Shown piece after piece: positions 51,144-59,986 of a stretch of 64,000 bases of DNA. A program made the position numbers and the translations under genes. Source of the DNA: Murimonas intestini. GTDB taxonomy: Bacteria; Bacillota; Clostridia; Lachnospirales; Lachnospiraceae. Within the stretch, counting starts at the first letter, position 1, and each line of letters starts with the position of its first letter. The notes beneath the pieces were generated by a model. The model worked only from the letters and a program-made list of their open reading frames with translations, was not told the origin of the DNA and ran no database searches. The stretch lies in the NCBI GenBank assembly GCA_003148945.1, contig QGGY01000006.1:186001-250000 (forward strand), given 5' to 3'.

Positions 51144-52568
51144 TTACAGCTGCGGGATCGGTGTATGCCTGGACGGGTCAAATACCTCATCCACATTAAA
51201 CAGATCCGTCAGCTTATCCGGGCTGTAATACATAAGATAGCCATCCAAATTTCTTCTTCCCTGGCGCATATAGTTATCTCCAAACTGCACCCAGCTGGTC
51301 TGGGATGCGTCTACATTACAGTAGATATTAAATCCCTGGCTCTTCAGGTAGTCAAACTTCTCATTTCCCGAATAGCCTTCCCAGCTGCCAATATCGGCCC
51401 CGAACGCAAATATAATGATATCTGTAGGACCCACGATAGTTTCCACATTTGCCTTCCACTTGTCTGTATCCGTCTTAATCTTGTCCAGAGGCTCATTTGT
51501 GACATTCAGATGTCCCCATGTATGGCTGGCAAATACCCAGCCGTCTTCTTTCATGGCTTCAGCCACTTTCCTGGCGCCTGCCACTTCACTGTCAAAGTCG
51601 AAATCCGGATGCTTCTCCAGATATTCCCTCTGGTTGTCCTGAAGGTTCTTTTTATCCCTGTAATCACTGTCAGTCCTGTATCCCAGCACTCCATTGTAAC
51701 CAGTCAGGGCTATTGTGCCTTTTGCCCCGTGATAAGAAAAATCAGGATGCTTTTTTACAAAGCTGTCAAGAAGGGGAATCAGGTCATAATCACCCACGCT
51801 GACCGTCCCGTCATCCTCCACATACTCATTCTTCACATCACCATTATCATCTACGATCAGTTTTGACGCAAAGCCATCACCGTCCATATAGTGGTAATAG
51901 CTCACATCATCCTGAGAAAGCACGAATGGCTTCTTGTCCGGAGGCAGCATGATCTTGCCCCTGACAGTATTTCCATTCTCATCAAAAGTAACCATATCAT
52001 GCAGGTTCACAAGGACGTAGCCCTTGTCATACATGGACTGGGTAATTTTGTTGAACTCATTTATCGTAGTCATAAACTGTTCATAACCCTTTTCCTTGTC
52101 ATCCCCGTCAAATGCCTTAGACGGATCCTTTATCAGTGTATGGTAAAATACATGTGTTATCTGCTCCAGAGGATATTCCACACATGCCGCTTTGTCAGTT
52201 TCGTATTTTGCCACCGCCTGTTTCATTCCCGTACTGGATTCATACATGCCAGAATTCTTCAGAAGGCTGACAGCCGCATCATAATCGTACATGGCTGCCT
52301 TCAGGTCTGCCTGTGCGATCAGATCCTTTTCTTTTTGGGCAGCGCTCTCTGTCACCGGCTCCGTCATCTGTTCTGTCCCCGCCGTCCCTTCCGTCTGGGC
52401 ATCTTTCTTTGGTTTCCCCTCCGTCAGGGTCCCGTTGAGCAGCATGTAGCAGAGTACGCATATGATCAGCATCAGCAGGACAATGATCACCTTGCCTATC
52501 AGCAGCTGGCGTTTTCTGAGCGCCGCTTTCTCCTGCGCCCTTCTTTTTCTGGCCTGTTCTGGTTCCAT
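51144..52568 (-). CDS. membrane-anchored polysaccharide deacetylase (copy 1)
   Basis: 474 residues from the ATG at 52568 (AGAGGAAG upstream). Same plan as its neighbour: basic start, membrane segment (about 21-44), short linker, CE4 domain with V-L-S-Q-D-D-V-S-Y and A-S-H-T-W-G-H. The catalytic parts of the two proteins share long identical runs such as H-V-F-Y-H-T-L-I-K-D-P-S-K-A-F-D, showing tandem duplication. The linker here is much shorter than in copy 2. Deacetylation of envelope polysaccharide is inferred; substrate unknown. First gene of the three-gene operon, divergent from the gene at 52824. Confidence 0.87.
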   Translation of the reverse strand: MEPEQARKRRAQEKAALRKRQLLIGKVIIVLLMLIICVLCYMLLNGTLTEGKPKKDAQTEGTAGTEQMTEPVTESAAQKEKDLIAQADLKAAMYDYDAAVSLLKNSGMYESSTGMKQAVAKYETDKAACVEYPLEQITHVFYHTLIKDPSKAFDGDDKEKGYEQFMTTINEFNKITQSMYDKGYVLVNLHDMVTFDENGNTVRGKIMLPPDKKPFVLSQDDVSYYHYMDGDGFASKLIVDDNGDVKNEYVEDDGTVSVGDYDLIPLLDSFVKKHPDFSYHGAKGTIALTGYNGVLGYRTDSDYRDKKNLQDNQREYLEKHPDFDFDSEVAGARKVAEAMKEDGWVFASHTWGHLNVTNEPLDKIKTDTDKWKANVETIVGPTDIIIFAFGADIGSWEGYSGNEKFDYLKSQGFNIYCNVDASQTSWVQFGDNYMRQGRRNLDGYLMYYSPDKLTDLFNVDEVFDPSRHTPIPQL

Positions 52569-52719
52569 TATTATTCTTCCTCTCTCGTATTGTTCCAATC
52601 CGCACCAGCTCATACGCAGGGCGCGGCCACATCTTCAAATGCGCAGGCAGACCTGTCGCATTCTCATGTATTATAGCATGTAATTGTTACTAAATTCTTT
52701 AAGAAACCTTAAAGAAATA

Positions 52720-52748
52720 TTGCACTTTTTTCTAAAGGATGTTAGAAT
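52720..52748 (+). promoter_or_regulatory. putative promoter of the 52824 gene
   Basis: TTGCAC (52720-52725), 17-bp spacer, TAGAAT (52743-52748), about 75 bp before the ATG. Confidence 0.55.
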
Positions 52749-52823
52749 GAATCAGGAATGGTAACAACTCAGTTCATACAGCCTGAGCAGTTACATATAA
52801 ATAATTTTTCAGGAGGATGACAT

Positions 52824-53309
52824 ATGCCTACATTATTAACTGTCCTGCTCATCATTCTGGCAGTTTTGGTCGTTTTATTGATTGCTCTGTTCATTTTTGG
52901 AAGAAGAGCACAGAAGAAGCAGGCTGTCCAGCAGGAACAGATGGAAGCTGCCAAACAGACCGTCTCCATGCTGATCATTGATAAGAAGAAGATGAAGCTG
53001 AAAGAATCCGGCCTCCCTCAGATGGTGATCGACCAGACCCCAAAACTGATGAGAAGAACAAAACTTCCTATCGTAAAAGCCAAGGTTGGACCCAGGATCA
53101 TGTCTTTAGTCTGCGACGCAAAGATCTATGATACCGTGCCGGTTAAAAAAGAAGTAAAAGCTGTTGTCAGCGGTATTTACATAATGGAAGTAAAAGGTGT
53201 ACGCGGACCGCTGGAGCAGACAGCTAAAAAACAGGGCTTCTTCAAACGTATCAAAAGCAAGGTTACAAAAAACGAAGCCTCCAAAACTGATAAAAAGCAG
53301 AAAAAATGA
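52824..53309 (+). CDS. small membrane-anchored protein of unknown function
   Basis: 161 residues. Membrane segment at about 3-25, then a strongly basic soluble part with many Lys (K-K-K-M-K-L-K-E, and a C-terminal tail of Lys, Ser and Thr). The middle, with V-I-D-Q-T-P-K-L-M and K-V-G-P-R-I-M-S-L-V-C-D, looks folded. No family recognised; I believe similar proteins occur in other Lachnospiraceae. With the positive tail inside, it could bind RNA, ribosomes or acidic lipids, but this is a guess. AGGAGG 7 nt before the ATG; own promoter and terminator. Confidence 0.75.
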   Translation: MPTLLTVLLIILAVLVVLLIALFIFGRRAQKKQAVQQEQMEAAKQTVSMLIIDKKKMKLKESGLPQMVIDQTPKLMRRTKLPIVKAKVGPRIMSLVCDAKIYDTVPVKKEVKAVVSGIYIMEVKGVRGPLEQTAKKQGFFKRIKSKVTKNEASKTDKKQKK

Positions 53310-53316
53310 TGTCAAA

Positions 53317-53352
53317 ACCCCATTTGTCCTTATTGAAGCAAATGGGGTCTTT
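53317..53352. terminator. intrinsic terminator overlapping the end of the opposite gene
   Basis: ACCCCATTTG (53317-53326) pairs with CAAATGGGGT (53339-53348), 12-nt loop, then CTTTT on the plus strand. It ends the 52824 transcript. Its right arm also codes the last residues (R-P-H-L-L-Q) of the DUF1934 gene on the minus strand, whose stop is in the loop. Confidence 0.8.
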
Positions 53353-53779
53353 TCATGTCTTTTGCCTGAATATTCATGCTTATCGTACAATCAGCCAGAT
53401 GTTCATAGTTCACTTCCAGCGCATAATCAACCTTTACATCAATAATATCCTTTGATTCATTCAAATCAATATTTGTCGCGGCGATCCCTACCAGCAGATT
53501 GCCGAAAGGCGTATCGTAGTAGGTCACATTCTTCTTATTTTCTTCAAAAACCATATGGACATTGGAGAGCCCCCTCTTTGTGACCTCCATGCTCTTTCCG
53601 TTTATTTTTATGAGGTTCTGGATTTTGCCTTCTAACCCCTCCATCACTTCATCATACTTTATATAGTGTCTTCCATCCTTCTGAAAATATGTGCCTGTAG
53701 TGATGACTTCTATCTCGTCCTCATTATTATCTTCCAGAAACTGCAGTCCCTTAATACTGAGCAAAATCTCTTTTGTCAT
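53330..53779 (-). CDS. DUF1934 domain-containing protein (YwiB-like)
   Basis: 149 residues from the ATG at 53779 with AGGTGG 5-6 nt upstream; the GTG at 53788 lies within that site. Calycin-like beta-barrel family DUF1934, recognised by I-S-I/L-K-G near the start, the F/Y-x-Y-D-E pattern (I-K-Y-D-E-V), the central T-P-F-G-N-L-L-V-G-I and the final Y-A-L-E-V-N strand. Cytoplasmic; function unknown. Starts right after the glutamate racemase stop, its ribosome binding site touching it, so the two are co-translated. In many Firmicutes it neighbours argS or murI. Confidence 0.85.
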   Translation of the reverse strand: MTKEILLSIKGLQFLEDNNEDEIEVITTGTYFQKDGRHYIKYDEVMEGLEGKIQNLIKINGKSMEVTKRGLSNVHMVFEENKKNVTYYDTPFGNLLVGIAATNIDLNESKDIIDVKVDYALEVNYEHLADCTISMNIQAKDMKRPHLLQ

Positions 53780-53788
53780 AATATCCAC

Positions 53789-54613
53789 CTAAAATTCTTC
53801 TATATTGATCTGTCTCGTAGTTTCAATATCGTAGGGCAGTATAGAATTAGCAAACTGCTTAAACTTATCCGCCGCATCACTTACAAAGAAACGGTAGCAG
53901 TCCCCTTTTCCATCCTGAGGCTTCTCACTGGCCAGCCCTTTTTCTCTTAAGAGCGCCTCCAGCTCCTTCGCCGTCTCATAGGCAGGATTCACGAGAGTTA
54001 CCTTCTCCCCGACTATCTGGCGGATCGTAGACCTGATGAGGGGATAGTGGGTACAGCCCATGATCAGCGTGTCAATGTCTTTCTCCAGGAGCTCGCCCAG
54101 ATACCTGCCGGCTATCTCTACTGTTACAGGGTCCTTCAGGAGCCCTTCCTCCACCAGAGGCACAAACAGAGGACAGGCCTTCCCGACCACCTGTATATCC
54201 TTATTCTGCTTCTGTATAAATGTGGTGTAGACCTGGCTGTTCACTGTTGCCTCAGTGCCGATCACACCGATCCTTTTATTCCTGGTGGCCTGGCAGGCTA
54301 CCCTGGCCCCCGGCTTCACCACGCCGATTATAGGGATATCCAGCTCCTGACGGATCTCCTCCAGCGCATATGCACTGGCCGTATTGCACGCCACAACGAT
54401 AGCCTTAACATCCTGTGTGCGCAGGAAACGTATGATCTGCCTGGAATATTTCAATATCGTATTTTTCGATTTGCTTCCATACGGCACCCTGGCTGTGTCC
54501 CCGAAATACACAATGCGCTCATTTGGTATATTGCGCATGATCTCCCTGGCCACGGTCAGACCGCCCACCCCTGAATCAAAGATCCCGATGGGATTTTCAT
54601 TATTTATGCTCAT
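53789..54613 (-). CDS. murI: glutamate racemase
   Basis: 274 residues from the ATG at 54613, with AAAGGTG upstream; the longer form to 54658 lacks a site. Asp/Glu racemase fold with G-I-F-D-S-G-V-G-G-L-T at 10-20 and the two catalytic cysteines Cys76 (V-A-C-N-T-A-S) and Cys187 (M-G-C-T-H-Y-P). Interconverts L- and D-glutamate without cofactor, supplying D-glutamate for peptidoglycan in the cytoplasm. Co-transcribed with the DUF1934 gene. No anomaly seen. Confidence 0.97.
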   Translation of the reverse strand: MSINNENPIGIFDSGVGGLTVAREIMRNIPNERIVYFGDTARVPYGSKSKNTILKYSRQIIRFLRTQDVKAIVVACNTASAYALEEIRQELDIPIIGVVKPGARVACQATRNKRIGVIGTEATVNSQVYTTFIQKQNKDIQVVGKACPLFVPLVEEGLLKDPVTVEIAGRYLGELLEKDIDTLIMGCTHYPLIRSTIRQIVGEKVTLVNPAYETAKELEALLREKGLASEKPQDGKGDCYRFFVSDAADKFKQFANSILPYDIETTRQINIEEF

Positions 54614-54707
54614 ATATTTTTGCACCTTTAAATCATTTATTTTAACTTCTGCATTCACTTCCCTATTCTACCCTCAAACACCATGGATTTCAAGTGAAGT
54701 TTTGATA

Positions 54708-55361
54708 TTAAAGCCCAAAAATCAGGGGTTCCCCATCCGCCCAGGCAAAAATCACATCCTTTTCCTCCATAAATACTGTCCTTGCCGCAGTCCCTTCTGT
54801 GATCTCATCCCTGAAGCTTTCCCATTCATCCGCGGGAGCCAGCACCTTCAGGATAACAGAATCAGCATACTCACTCTCCAGCACAGCCAGCTTCCTCTGG
54901 CCGATAAGATACTGAACCTTTCCGATGTCTGTATACTCCGCCTTCAGCGTCACTGCCTTTCCGCTCTGCTTCTCGATCACCTCACAGGCGCTGATCCCTT
55001 CCTGGGCCGCCTTTGAATATGCTCTGACAAGTCCGCCTGTTCCCAGCAGGGTCCCCCCGAAGTATCTGGTGACTACCACTGCCGCATCATGAAGTCCCTC
55101 TCCGCGGATCACATCCAGGATAGGCTTTCCGGCTGTCCCCTGGGGCTCCCCGTCATCGCTGCAGCGCTCTGTGGGAGGATTTTCACCGATACTGTATGCA
55201 AAACAATTGTGGGAAGCGTCCCAGTATTTCTTTTTCATCTCTTCTATAAACTCCTGTGCCTCCTCCGGGCAGGACACAGGCCGTACTGTCGCTATAAACC
55301 GGGATTTTTTTTCGGAAATTTCCCCTTCTCCGCCCCGGTAAAGTATTTTTTTCTTTTCCAT
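54708..55361 (-). CDS. YigZ/IMPACT family protein
   Basis: 217 residues. N-terminal UPF0029/Impact domain (about 15-125) with K-S-R-F-I-A near the start, A-S-H-N-C-F-A-Y and the hallmark S-D-D-G-E-P-Q-G-T-A-G-K-P-I-L, followed by T-R-Y-F-G-G-T-L-L-G-T-G-G-L-V-R-A-Y. C-terminal DUF1949 domain (about 140-215) of ferredoxin-like fold. Cytoplasmic, related to the eukaryotic translation regulator IMPACT; bacterial role unknown. ATG at 55361 with AAGGA 7 nt upstream. Stands alone, 95 bp from murI. Confidence 0.93.
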   Translation of the reverse strand: MEKKKILYRGGEGEISEKKSRFIATVRPVSCPEEAQEFIEEMKKKYWDASHNCFAYSIGENPPTERCSDDGEPQGTAGKPILDVIRGEGLHDAAVVVTRYFGGTLLGTGGLVRAYSKAAQEGISACEVIEKQSGKAVTLKAEYTDIGKVQYLIGQRKLAVLESEYADSVILKVLAPADEWESFRDEITEGTAARTVFMEEKDVIFAWADGEPLIFGL

Positions 55362-55461
55362 ATCCTCATCCTTCTGATTAAAATACGTAAATGGGTAAAT
55401 GATATACTAAAGATTATACCTAAAGAATATGTTAAGAACAACTGAATTTTCCATTTTTGTC

Positions 55462-55490
55462 TTTATTTCAAAAGATATGTTTGTTATACT
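55462..55490 (+). promoter_or_regulatory. putative promoter of the penicillin-binding protein gene
   Basis: Weak -35 TTTATT (55462-55467), 17-bp spacer, TATACT (55485-55490) with an extended -10 TG at 55482-55483; 31 bp upstream of the ATG. Confidence 0.5.
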
Positions 55491-55521
55491 TAAAGCATCT
55501 TCCAATACAAGGAGGTTATAC

Positions 55522-58236
55522 ATGAATTACGGAAGGGAAAATCTCTCTAAAAAGAAAAAAGATATGACCGGTTCCAAGGTAGGAAAAAAAGTCGGCCTGA
55601 CTGTCGTTAAAGCCGTCCTCATATGCCTCCTGGTGCTGATCGTGGCAGGCGGCTGCGCCGGGTATGGCATCGTTAAGGGCCTGATCGACAGCGCTCCTGA
55701 CATATCAAATATGAACGTGGCTCCAACTGCCTCAGCTACCTATATTTATGATCAGACAGGAAATCCTATCCAGAAACTTACGGAACCCACCTCCAACAGA
55801 ACCCTTGTCAAAATAGCTGACATCCCCCTGGACCTGCAGCATGCCGTAGTCGCTATCGAGGACGAACGCTTTTATCAGCACAACGGCATCGATATAAGAG
55901 GTATCATCAGAGCAGGACTCATTGGAGTGACCAGCGGGCATTTTTCTGAAGGAGCCAGCACCATCACACAGCAGCTGCTGAAGAATAATGTCTTTACAGA
56001 CTGGGTGACAGAAACAAACCTGATAGAAAAATTCAAGAGAAAGTTCCAGGAGCAGTATCTGGCAGTTAAGCTGGAAGAGAGCATGACTAAAGAGCAGATC
56101 CTGGAGGATTACCTGAACACGATCAACCTGGGGGCAGGAGCTTACGGCGTGCAGGCAGCAGCCCACAGATATTTCAACAAGGATGTATCTGAACTGACAC
56201 TCTCTGAGTCCACTGTCCTGGCGGGGATCTCCCAGAACCCCACTGCCTATAACCCTATCCTCTATCCTTCAAATAATGCGGACAGGCGTAAGGTAGTTCT
56301 TGAAAAGATGGTTGAGCAGGAATACATTACGCAGGAACAGATGGATGAGGCTCTGGCTGATGATGTATACTCCCGTATCCAGAAGACTGACTCAGAGACT
56401 GAGCAGACCTCTGTATATACTTATTATGTGGACGCGCTCATCGACCAGGTAATGGACGATCTGCAGACAGAGCTGGGCTATTCCTATCTTCAGGCATATA
56501 AAGCGCTCTACAGCGGAGGCCTCAAGGTCTATTCAGCCCAGGATGACGCTATCCAGCAGATCTGTGACGAAGAATTTGCCAATCCTGCCAACTATCCCTC
56601 CTTTGTGCAGACAGGTCTTGATTATGCCCTGAGCATACAGCAGAAGGACGGAGAAGTATTAAGCTATGACACAAACGACCTGCTGACTTATTTCCAGGAA
56701 AACGGGGAACCGGATTTCAACCTGCTCTTTGATGATGACGATACGGCAAGAGCATACGCACAGCAGTACAAACAGTCAGTCCTGAAATCAGGGGATACAG
56801 TCCTGACAGAACGCGTCTCCCTGATCCCCCAGCCGCAGGCTTCCGTTGTCATCATGGACCAGTCTACAGGTTTTGTGAAAGCCATCGTAGGCGGCCGCGG
56901 CAGGAAAGAGGCCAGCCTTACCCTGAACCGCGCCACCTCCACAAGGAGACAGCCGGGTTCAACCTTTAAGATCGTCAGCACTTACGCACCTGCCATCGAC
57001 AGCGCCGGAATGACTCTGGCAACCGTATTTGATGACGAGCCGTATGCTTATACAACGGGTGTGGAGGTGAAAAACTGGGACAGCTATAACCAGTATAAAG
57101 GAATGACCACCATCCGTGACGCCATCACCAACTCAGTCAATGTAGTTGCCGTTAAGTGTCTGACACAGATCACACCGCGGCTTGGATTTGACTATGCAGA
57201 GAAATTCGGCATCTCTACCCTCTACGATGATGTGAATCTGGATGTCCGCCAGCCTCTGGCTCTTGGCGGTATCACAGACGGCGTTGTCAATAAGGAGCTG
57301 ACAGCCGCATTTGCTACCATTGCCAATAAGGGCCAGTATAACAAACCAAAATTCTACACTAAAATTGAAGATGTAGACGGCAACACACTCATAGACAACA
57401 GCCCGGTGAGCACGACAGTTATCAAGGACACTACTGCTTTCCTGCTTACAAGCGCAATGCAGGATGTAGTCACCAGGGGAACAGCTTCAGGGATCAACCT
57501 GGGCGAGATGGCTGTGGCCGGAAAAACAGGTACTACTGATGATTACAGGAATATATGGTTTGTAGGCTACACTCCATATTATACATGCGGTATCTGGGGC
57601 GGATATGACAACAATGACGAGCTTCCCGAAGGAGATATCTACCACACTTACAGCAAGGTGCTCTGGAATTCTATCATGACCCGTATCCATGCTGAACTGC
57701 CCGCCATGCAGTTTGAAGTGCCCGCCAATATTGTAAAGACCACAGTATGCCGCAAGTCGGGCAAGCTGGCTATACCTGGCGTATGCAGCAATGACCCGAG
57801 AGGCTCTCAGGCCTACGAAGAGTACTTTGTATCAGGCACTGAACCTACTGAGAGCTGTGACCTGCATGTAGCAGTTTCCGTATGTTCCAAGACAGGACTT
57901 CTGGCTACAAGTACCTGCCCGTCCTTCAACAAGATCTGTATCAAGAGGCCGGCCGGCAGTGAAGGTACTACGGAAGATTCCAATTATGCACCGCCTTACC
58001 AGACATGTCCGGGACACACAGTGATCGAACAGATAGACGACCTGCTGGGCGGGGATAAAGAAAAGGAGTCCGAGTCCGAGACTGAAGCTCCCCAGGAAGG
58101 TGAGGCTCCACCTGACCAGAACGGCGGCGGTGAAAATCCGGGTGATCCGGGTGAAAACGGACAAAACGGTGAAGACGGTGGCGTCCCTCCTGAAAATGGA
58201 GGCGGCGATGCCGGACAGGAGGTTCCCCAGCAATAA
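55522..58236 (+). CDS. class A penicillin-binding protein (transglycosylase/transpeptidase)
   Basis: 904 residues from the ATG at 55522 with AAGGAGG 6 nt upstream; a longer reading from 55429 has no site. Basic start and membrane segment at about 28-50; GT51 transglycosylase (about 75-260) with E-D-E-R-F (catalytic Glu113) and E-G-A-S-T-I-T-Q-Q; linker; transpeptidase (about 435-715) with Ser480-T-F-K483, S-V-N and K-T-G-T at 668-671; then a C-terminal Cys-containing region and a low-complexity Glu/Pro/Gly/Asn tail (about 840-904). Polymerises and crosslinks peptidoglycan outside the membrane; target of beta-lactams. Confidence 0.95.
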   Translation: MNYGRENLSKKKKDMTGSKVGKKVGLTVVKAVLICLLVLIVAGGCAGYGIVKGLIDSAPDISNMNVAPTASATYIYDQTGNPIQKLTEPTSNRTLVKIADIPLDLQHAVVAIEDERFYQHNGIDIRGIIRAGLIGVTSGHFSEGASTITQQLLKNNVFTDWVTETNLIEKFKRKFQEQYLAVKLEESMTKEQILEDYLNTINLGAGAYGVQAAAHRYFNKDVSELTLSESTVLAGISQNPTAYNPILYPSNNADRRKVVLEKMVEQEYITQEQMDEALADDVYSRIQKTDSETEQTSVYTYYVDALIDQVMDDLQTELGYSYLQAYKALYSGGLKVYSAQDDAIQQICDEEFANPANYPSFVQTGLDYALSIQQKDGEVLSYDTNDLLTYFQENGEPDFNLLFDDDDTARAYAQQYKQSVLKSGDTVLTERVSLIPQPQASVVIMDQSTGFVKAIVGGRGRKEASLTLNRATSTRRQPGSTFKIVSTYAPAIDSAGMTLATVFDDEPYAYTTGVEVKNWDSYNQYKGMTTIRDAITNSVNVVAVKCLTQITPRLGFDYAEKFGISTLYDDVNLDVRQPLALGGITDGVVNKELTAAFATIANKGQYNKPKFYTKIEDVDGNTLIDNSPVSTTVIKDTTAFLLTSAMQDVVTRGTASGINLGEMAVAGKTGTTDDYRNIWFVGYTPYYTCGIWGGYDNNDELPEGDIYHTYSKVLWNSIMTRIHAELPAMQFEVPANIVKTTVCRKSGKLAIPGVCSNDPRGSQAYEEYFVSGTEPTESCDLHVAVSVCSKTGLLATSTCPSFNKICIKRPAGSEGTTEDSNYAPPYQTCPGHTVIEQIDDLLGGDKEKESESETEAPQEGEAPPDQNGGGENPGDPGENGQNGEDGGVPPENGGGDAGQEVPQQ

Positions 58237-58261
58237 AAAAAGGGCTGCCTGATTCAGCCCT
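58235..58261 (-). terminator. intrinsic terminator of the ABC/two-component unit
   Basis: AGGGCTG (58241-58247) pairs with CAGCCCT (58255-58261), 7-nt loop. On the minus strand TTTTTTTATT follows, and the kinase stop codon lies inside the hairpin. The plus-strand PBP stop is immediately to the left; there the T-run is missing. Confidence 0.8.
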
Positions 58262-59135
58262 GACGCAGCGTCAGGGTGATGATCAGGCGGCCTTCTTTGA
58301 CACTGGCCTCTGCCCTGCCTCCCATTTTTTCTGTCAATTCTTTCACTATGGCCAGACCCAGGCCTGATGACCCTTTGGACCTGGAACTGTCTGCTTTATA
58401 GAACCGTTCAAAAAGACGCTCCGTATCTATATTCTCCGGATGTTCTGCCCTGTTTGAAAATATAAGTTCTGTACCCTTCTGCTCTATCTCTATATCCCCG
58501 CCTCCATGCAGCAGAGCATTTCGCAGCAGGTTGTGGATTATCCTGGCAAGGCTTTCTTTTGAAGCCATGAGCCTGACCTTTTCATCCTGGAACCTGACGG
58601 CGGGTTCCATAGAATGTTCCTCGAATTCACAGTACATGCCAAGTATACATTCGCAGAATACAGGATAAATACTCACAGGTTCACATTCTACAGCATAATC
58701 ATCACTGGAAAGCTTTGTATACAAAAACAGCTCCTCTAACATATCCTTTAACTCACTCAGCCGTTTACCGATGATCTCACGGTACCGCCGCCCCTTCACC
58801 TCGTCTGTGCACTCACACAGCATCTGCAGATACCCGGCTGCACTTGTGAGCGGGGTCCTGATATCGTGAGCGATACTGGAGATCGTCTGCTTCAGTCTGA
58901 GCTGGGAACTCCTGTGCCCTGTCTCCTTCTTACGGACAGCGTCTATCAAATCATTCAGTTCACGGCAAAGGGCCAGGAATTCTTTATTCCTGACTCCTGT
59001 ACCCACCTCTATATAACTGCCATTTCTGACCAGCTCCAACTGCTTTCTGATATTCCTGATCTCCAGCCTGTACCGCCACAGCTGTACAGCAAGCAGGAGA
59101 CATGCCAGCCCTGCGGCTGCAGCTATGAATCCCAT
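58254..59135 (-). CDS. sensor histidine kinase, single membrane segment
   Basis: 293 residues from the ATG at 59135, which follows the permease stop by 20 nt and has GGAAAGGCGG at 8 nt. The much longer open frame to 59615 merely overlaps the permease gene. One hydrophobic segment (about 3-20), a short coiled linker, DHp domain with I-A-H-D-I-R-T-P-L-T-S (phosphoacceptor His), and HATPase with N-L-L-R-N-A-L-L-H-G-G and G-S-S-G-L-G-L-A-I-V-K. With almost no outer sensor, it probably detects the signal through the membrane or the adjacent ABC transporter, as in antimicrobial-peptide response systems. Partner of the regulator at 61001. Confidence 0.9.
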   Translation of the reverse strand: MGFIAAAAGLACLLLAVQLWRYRLEIRNIRKQLELVRNGSYIEVGTGVRNKEFLALCRELNDLIDAVRKKETGHRSSQLRLKQTISSIAHDIRTPLTSAAGYLQMLCECTDEVKGRRYREIIGKRLSELKDMLEELFLYTKLSSDDYAVECEPVSIYPVFCECILGMYCEFEEHSMEPAVRFQDEKVRLMASKESLARIIHNLLRNALLHGGGDIEIEQKGTELIFSNRAEHPENIDTERLFERFYKADSSRSKGSSGLGLAIVKELTEKMGGRAEASVKEGRLIITLTLRQG

Positions 59136-59155
59136 ATAAAATACCGCCTTTCCTG

Positions 59156-59986
59156 TCAGATATCTTTTTTGCTCAATATTATGCTTCCAAGCACTGTCCA
59201 AAGTATAATATGGGCCGCTCCCACTGCCGCCGGCAAAAGATCTCCCACACCTCCATATGCCAGCGGATAATTTTCGATCGATGAGAAAAGAAAATAATCC
59301 TGGAGCCACTGTGTTCCGGTGAGTGAGAAGACAGCTCCCGCTATCATAGTAATGAATCCGGCGCCTATGATAACAGCGGCTGTACATCCTGCCGCCTTGC
59401 TCCTGAATGTGGCGCTGATAAAAATCATAAGCGCCGACATGCCATTCATCAGGACCCAGATGCCAGCCAGATAGAACAGGCAGCTGTCCGGAGCGTTCCA
59501 GGCGAAAAATCCCCCGGTGGCCGCATTCAGCAGCAGCGTGACAAGAAATGTCACCAGCAGATAAAATAAATTGACTATGGCCATCATCAAAAGCTTGCTG
59601 CATATATACTTCCACTTTTTCTCATGAACGGAAAAAATATTTTTTGCAAAACCGCTTTCAAAATCAGAGCAGACAAAGACTGCCGCCAGAATTCCTGCCA
59701 CTACTGCGAACAGCCCGCCTTTTATATTTGTCTGGCGGAACATATCGAGTACGCCTGTAGTGCCGGCCAGCTCTTCCATAGCCCCGGCTGCGGCGCTGTC
59801 AAGGCTCTCACCCCCGACTTCCAGCCTCAGGCCCATATTAACAGCCAGTTCCCTGGCGTCAGGATTCAGTACCACATACATCAGCCCAAATGCCAGTACA
59901 GTTGTAAATAAAAGTATCCCAAGGCACACATACAGAGATTTTCCTTTAACCATCCTTCTGATATCCATACGCAGCAAATTAAGCAT
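59156..59986 (-). CDS. ABC-2 type transporter permease
   Basis: 276 residues from the ATG at 59986 (GGAGGTG upstream), overlapping the ATPase gene by 8 nt. Six hydrophobic segments: one near 20-42, a large outer loop, then five in the last two thirds, as in BcrB/LanFEG-type permeases. Probably exports or removes an antimicrobial peptide or lipid-bound antibiotic together with the ATPase; substrate unknown. Followed by the kinase gene. Confidence 0.87.
   Translation of the reverse strand: MLNLLRMDIRRMVKGKSLYVCLGILLFTTVLAFGLMYVVLNPDARELAVNMGLRLEVGGESLDSAAAGAMEELAGTTGVLDMFRQTNIKGGLFAVVAGILAAVFVCSDFESGFAKNIFSVHEKKWKYICSKLLMMAIVNLFYLLVTFLVTLLLNAATGGFFAWNAPDSCLFYLAGIWVLMNGMSALMIFISATFRSKAAGCTAAVIIGAGFITMIAGAVFSLTGTQWLQDYFLFSSIENYPLAYGGVGDLLPAAVGAAHIILWTVLGSIILSKKDI

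Noticed and set aside
59136-59615. 160-residue N-terminal extension of the histidine kinase
   Set aside because: Overlaps the ABC permease in another frame, and a good ribosome binding site precedes the ATG at 59135.
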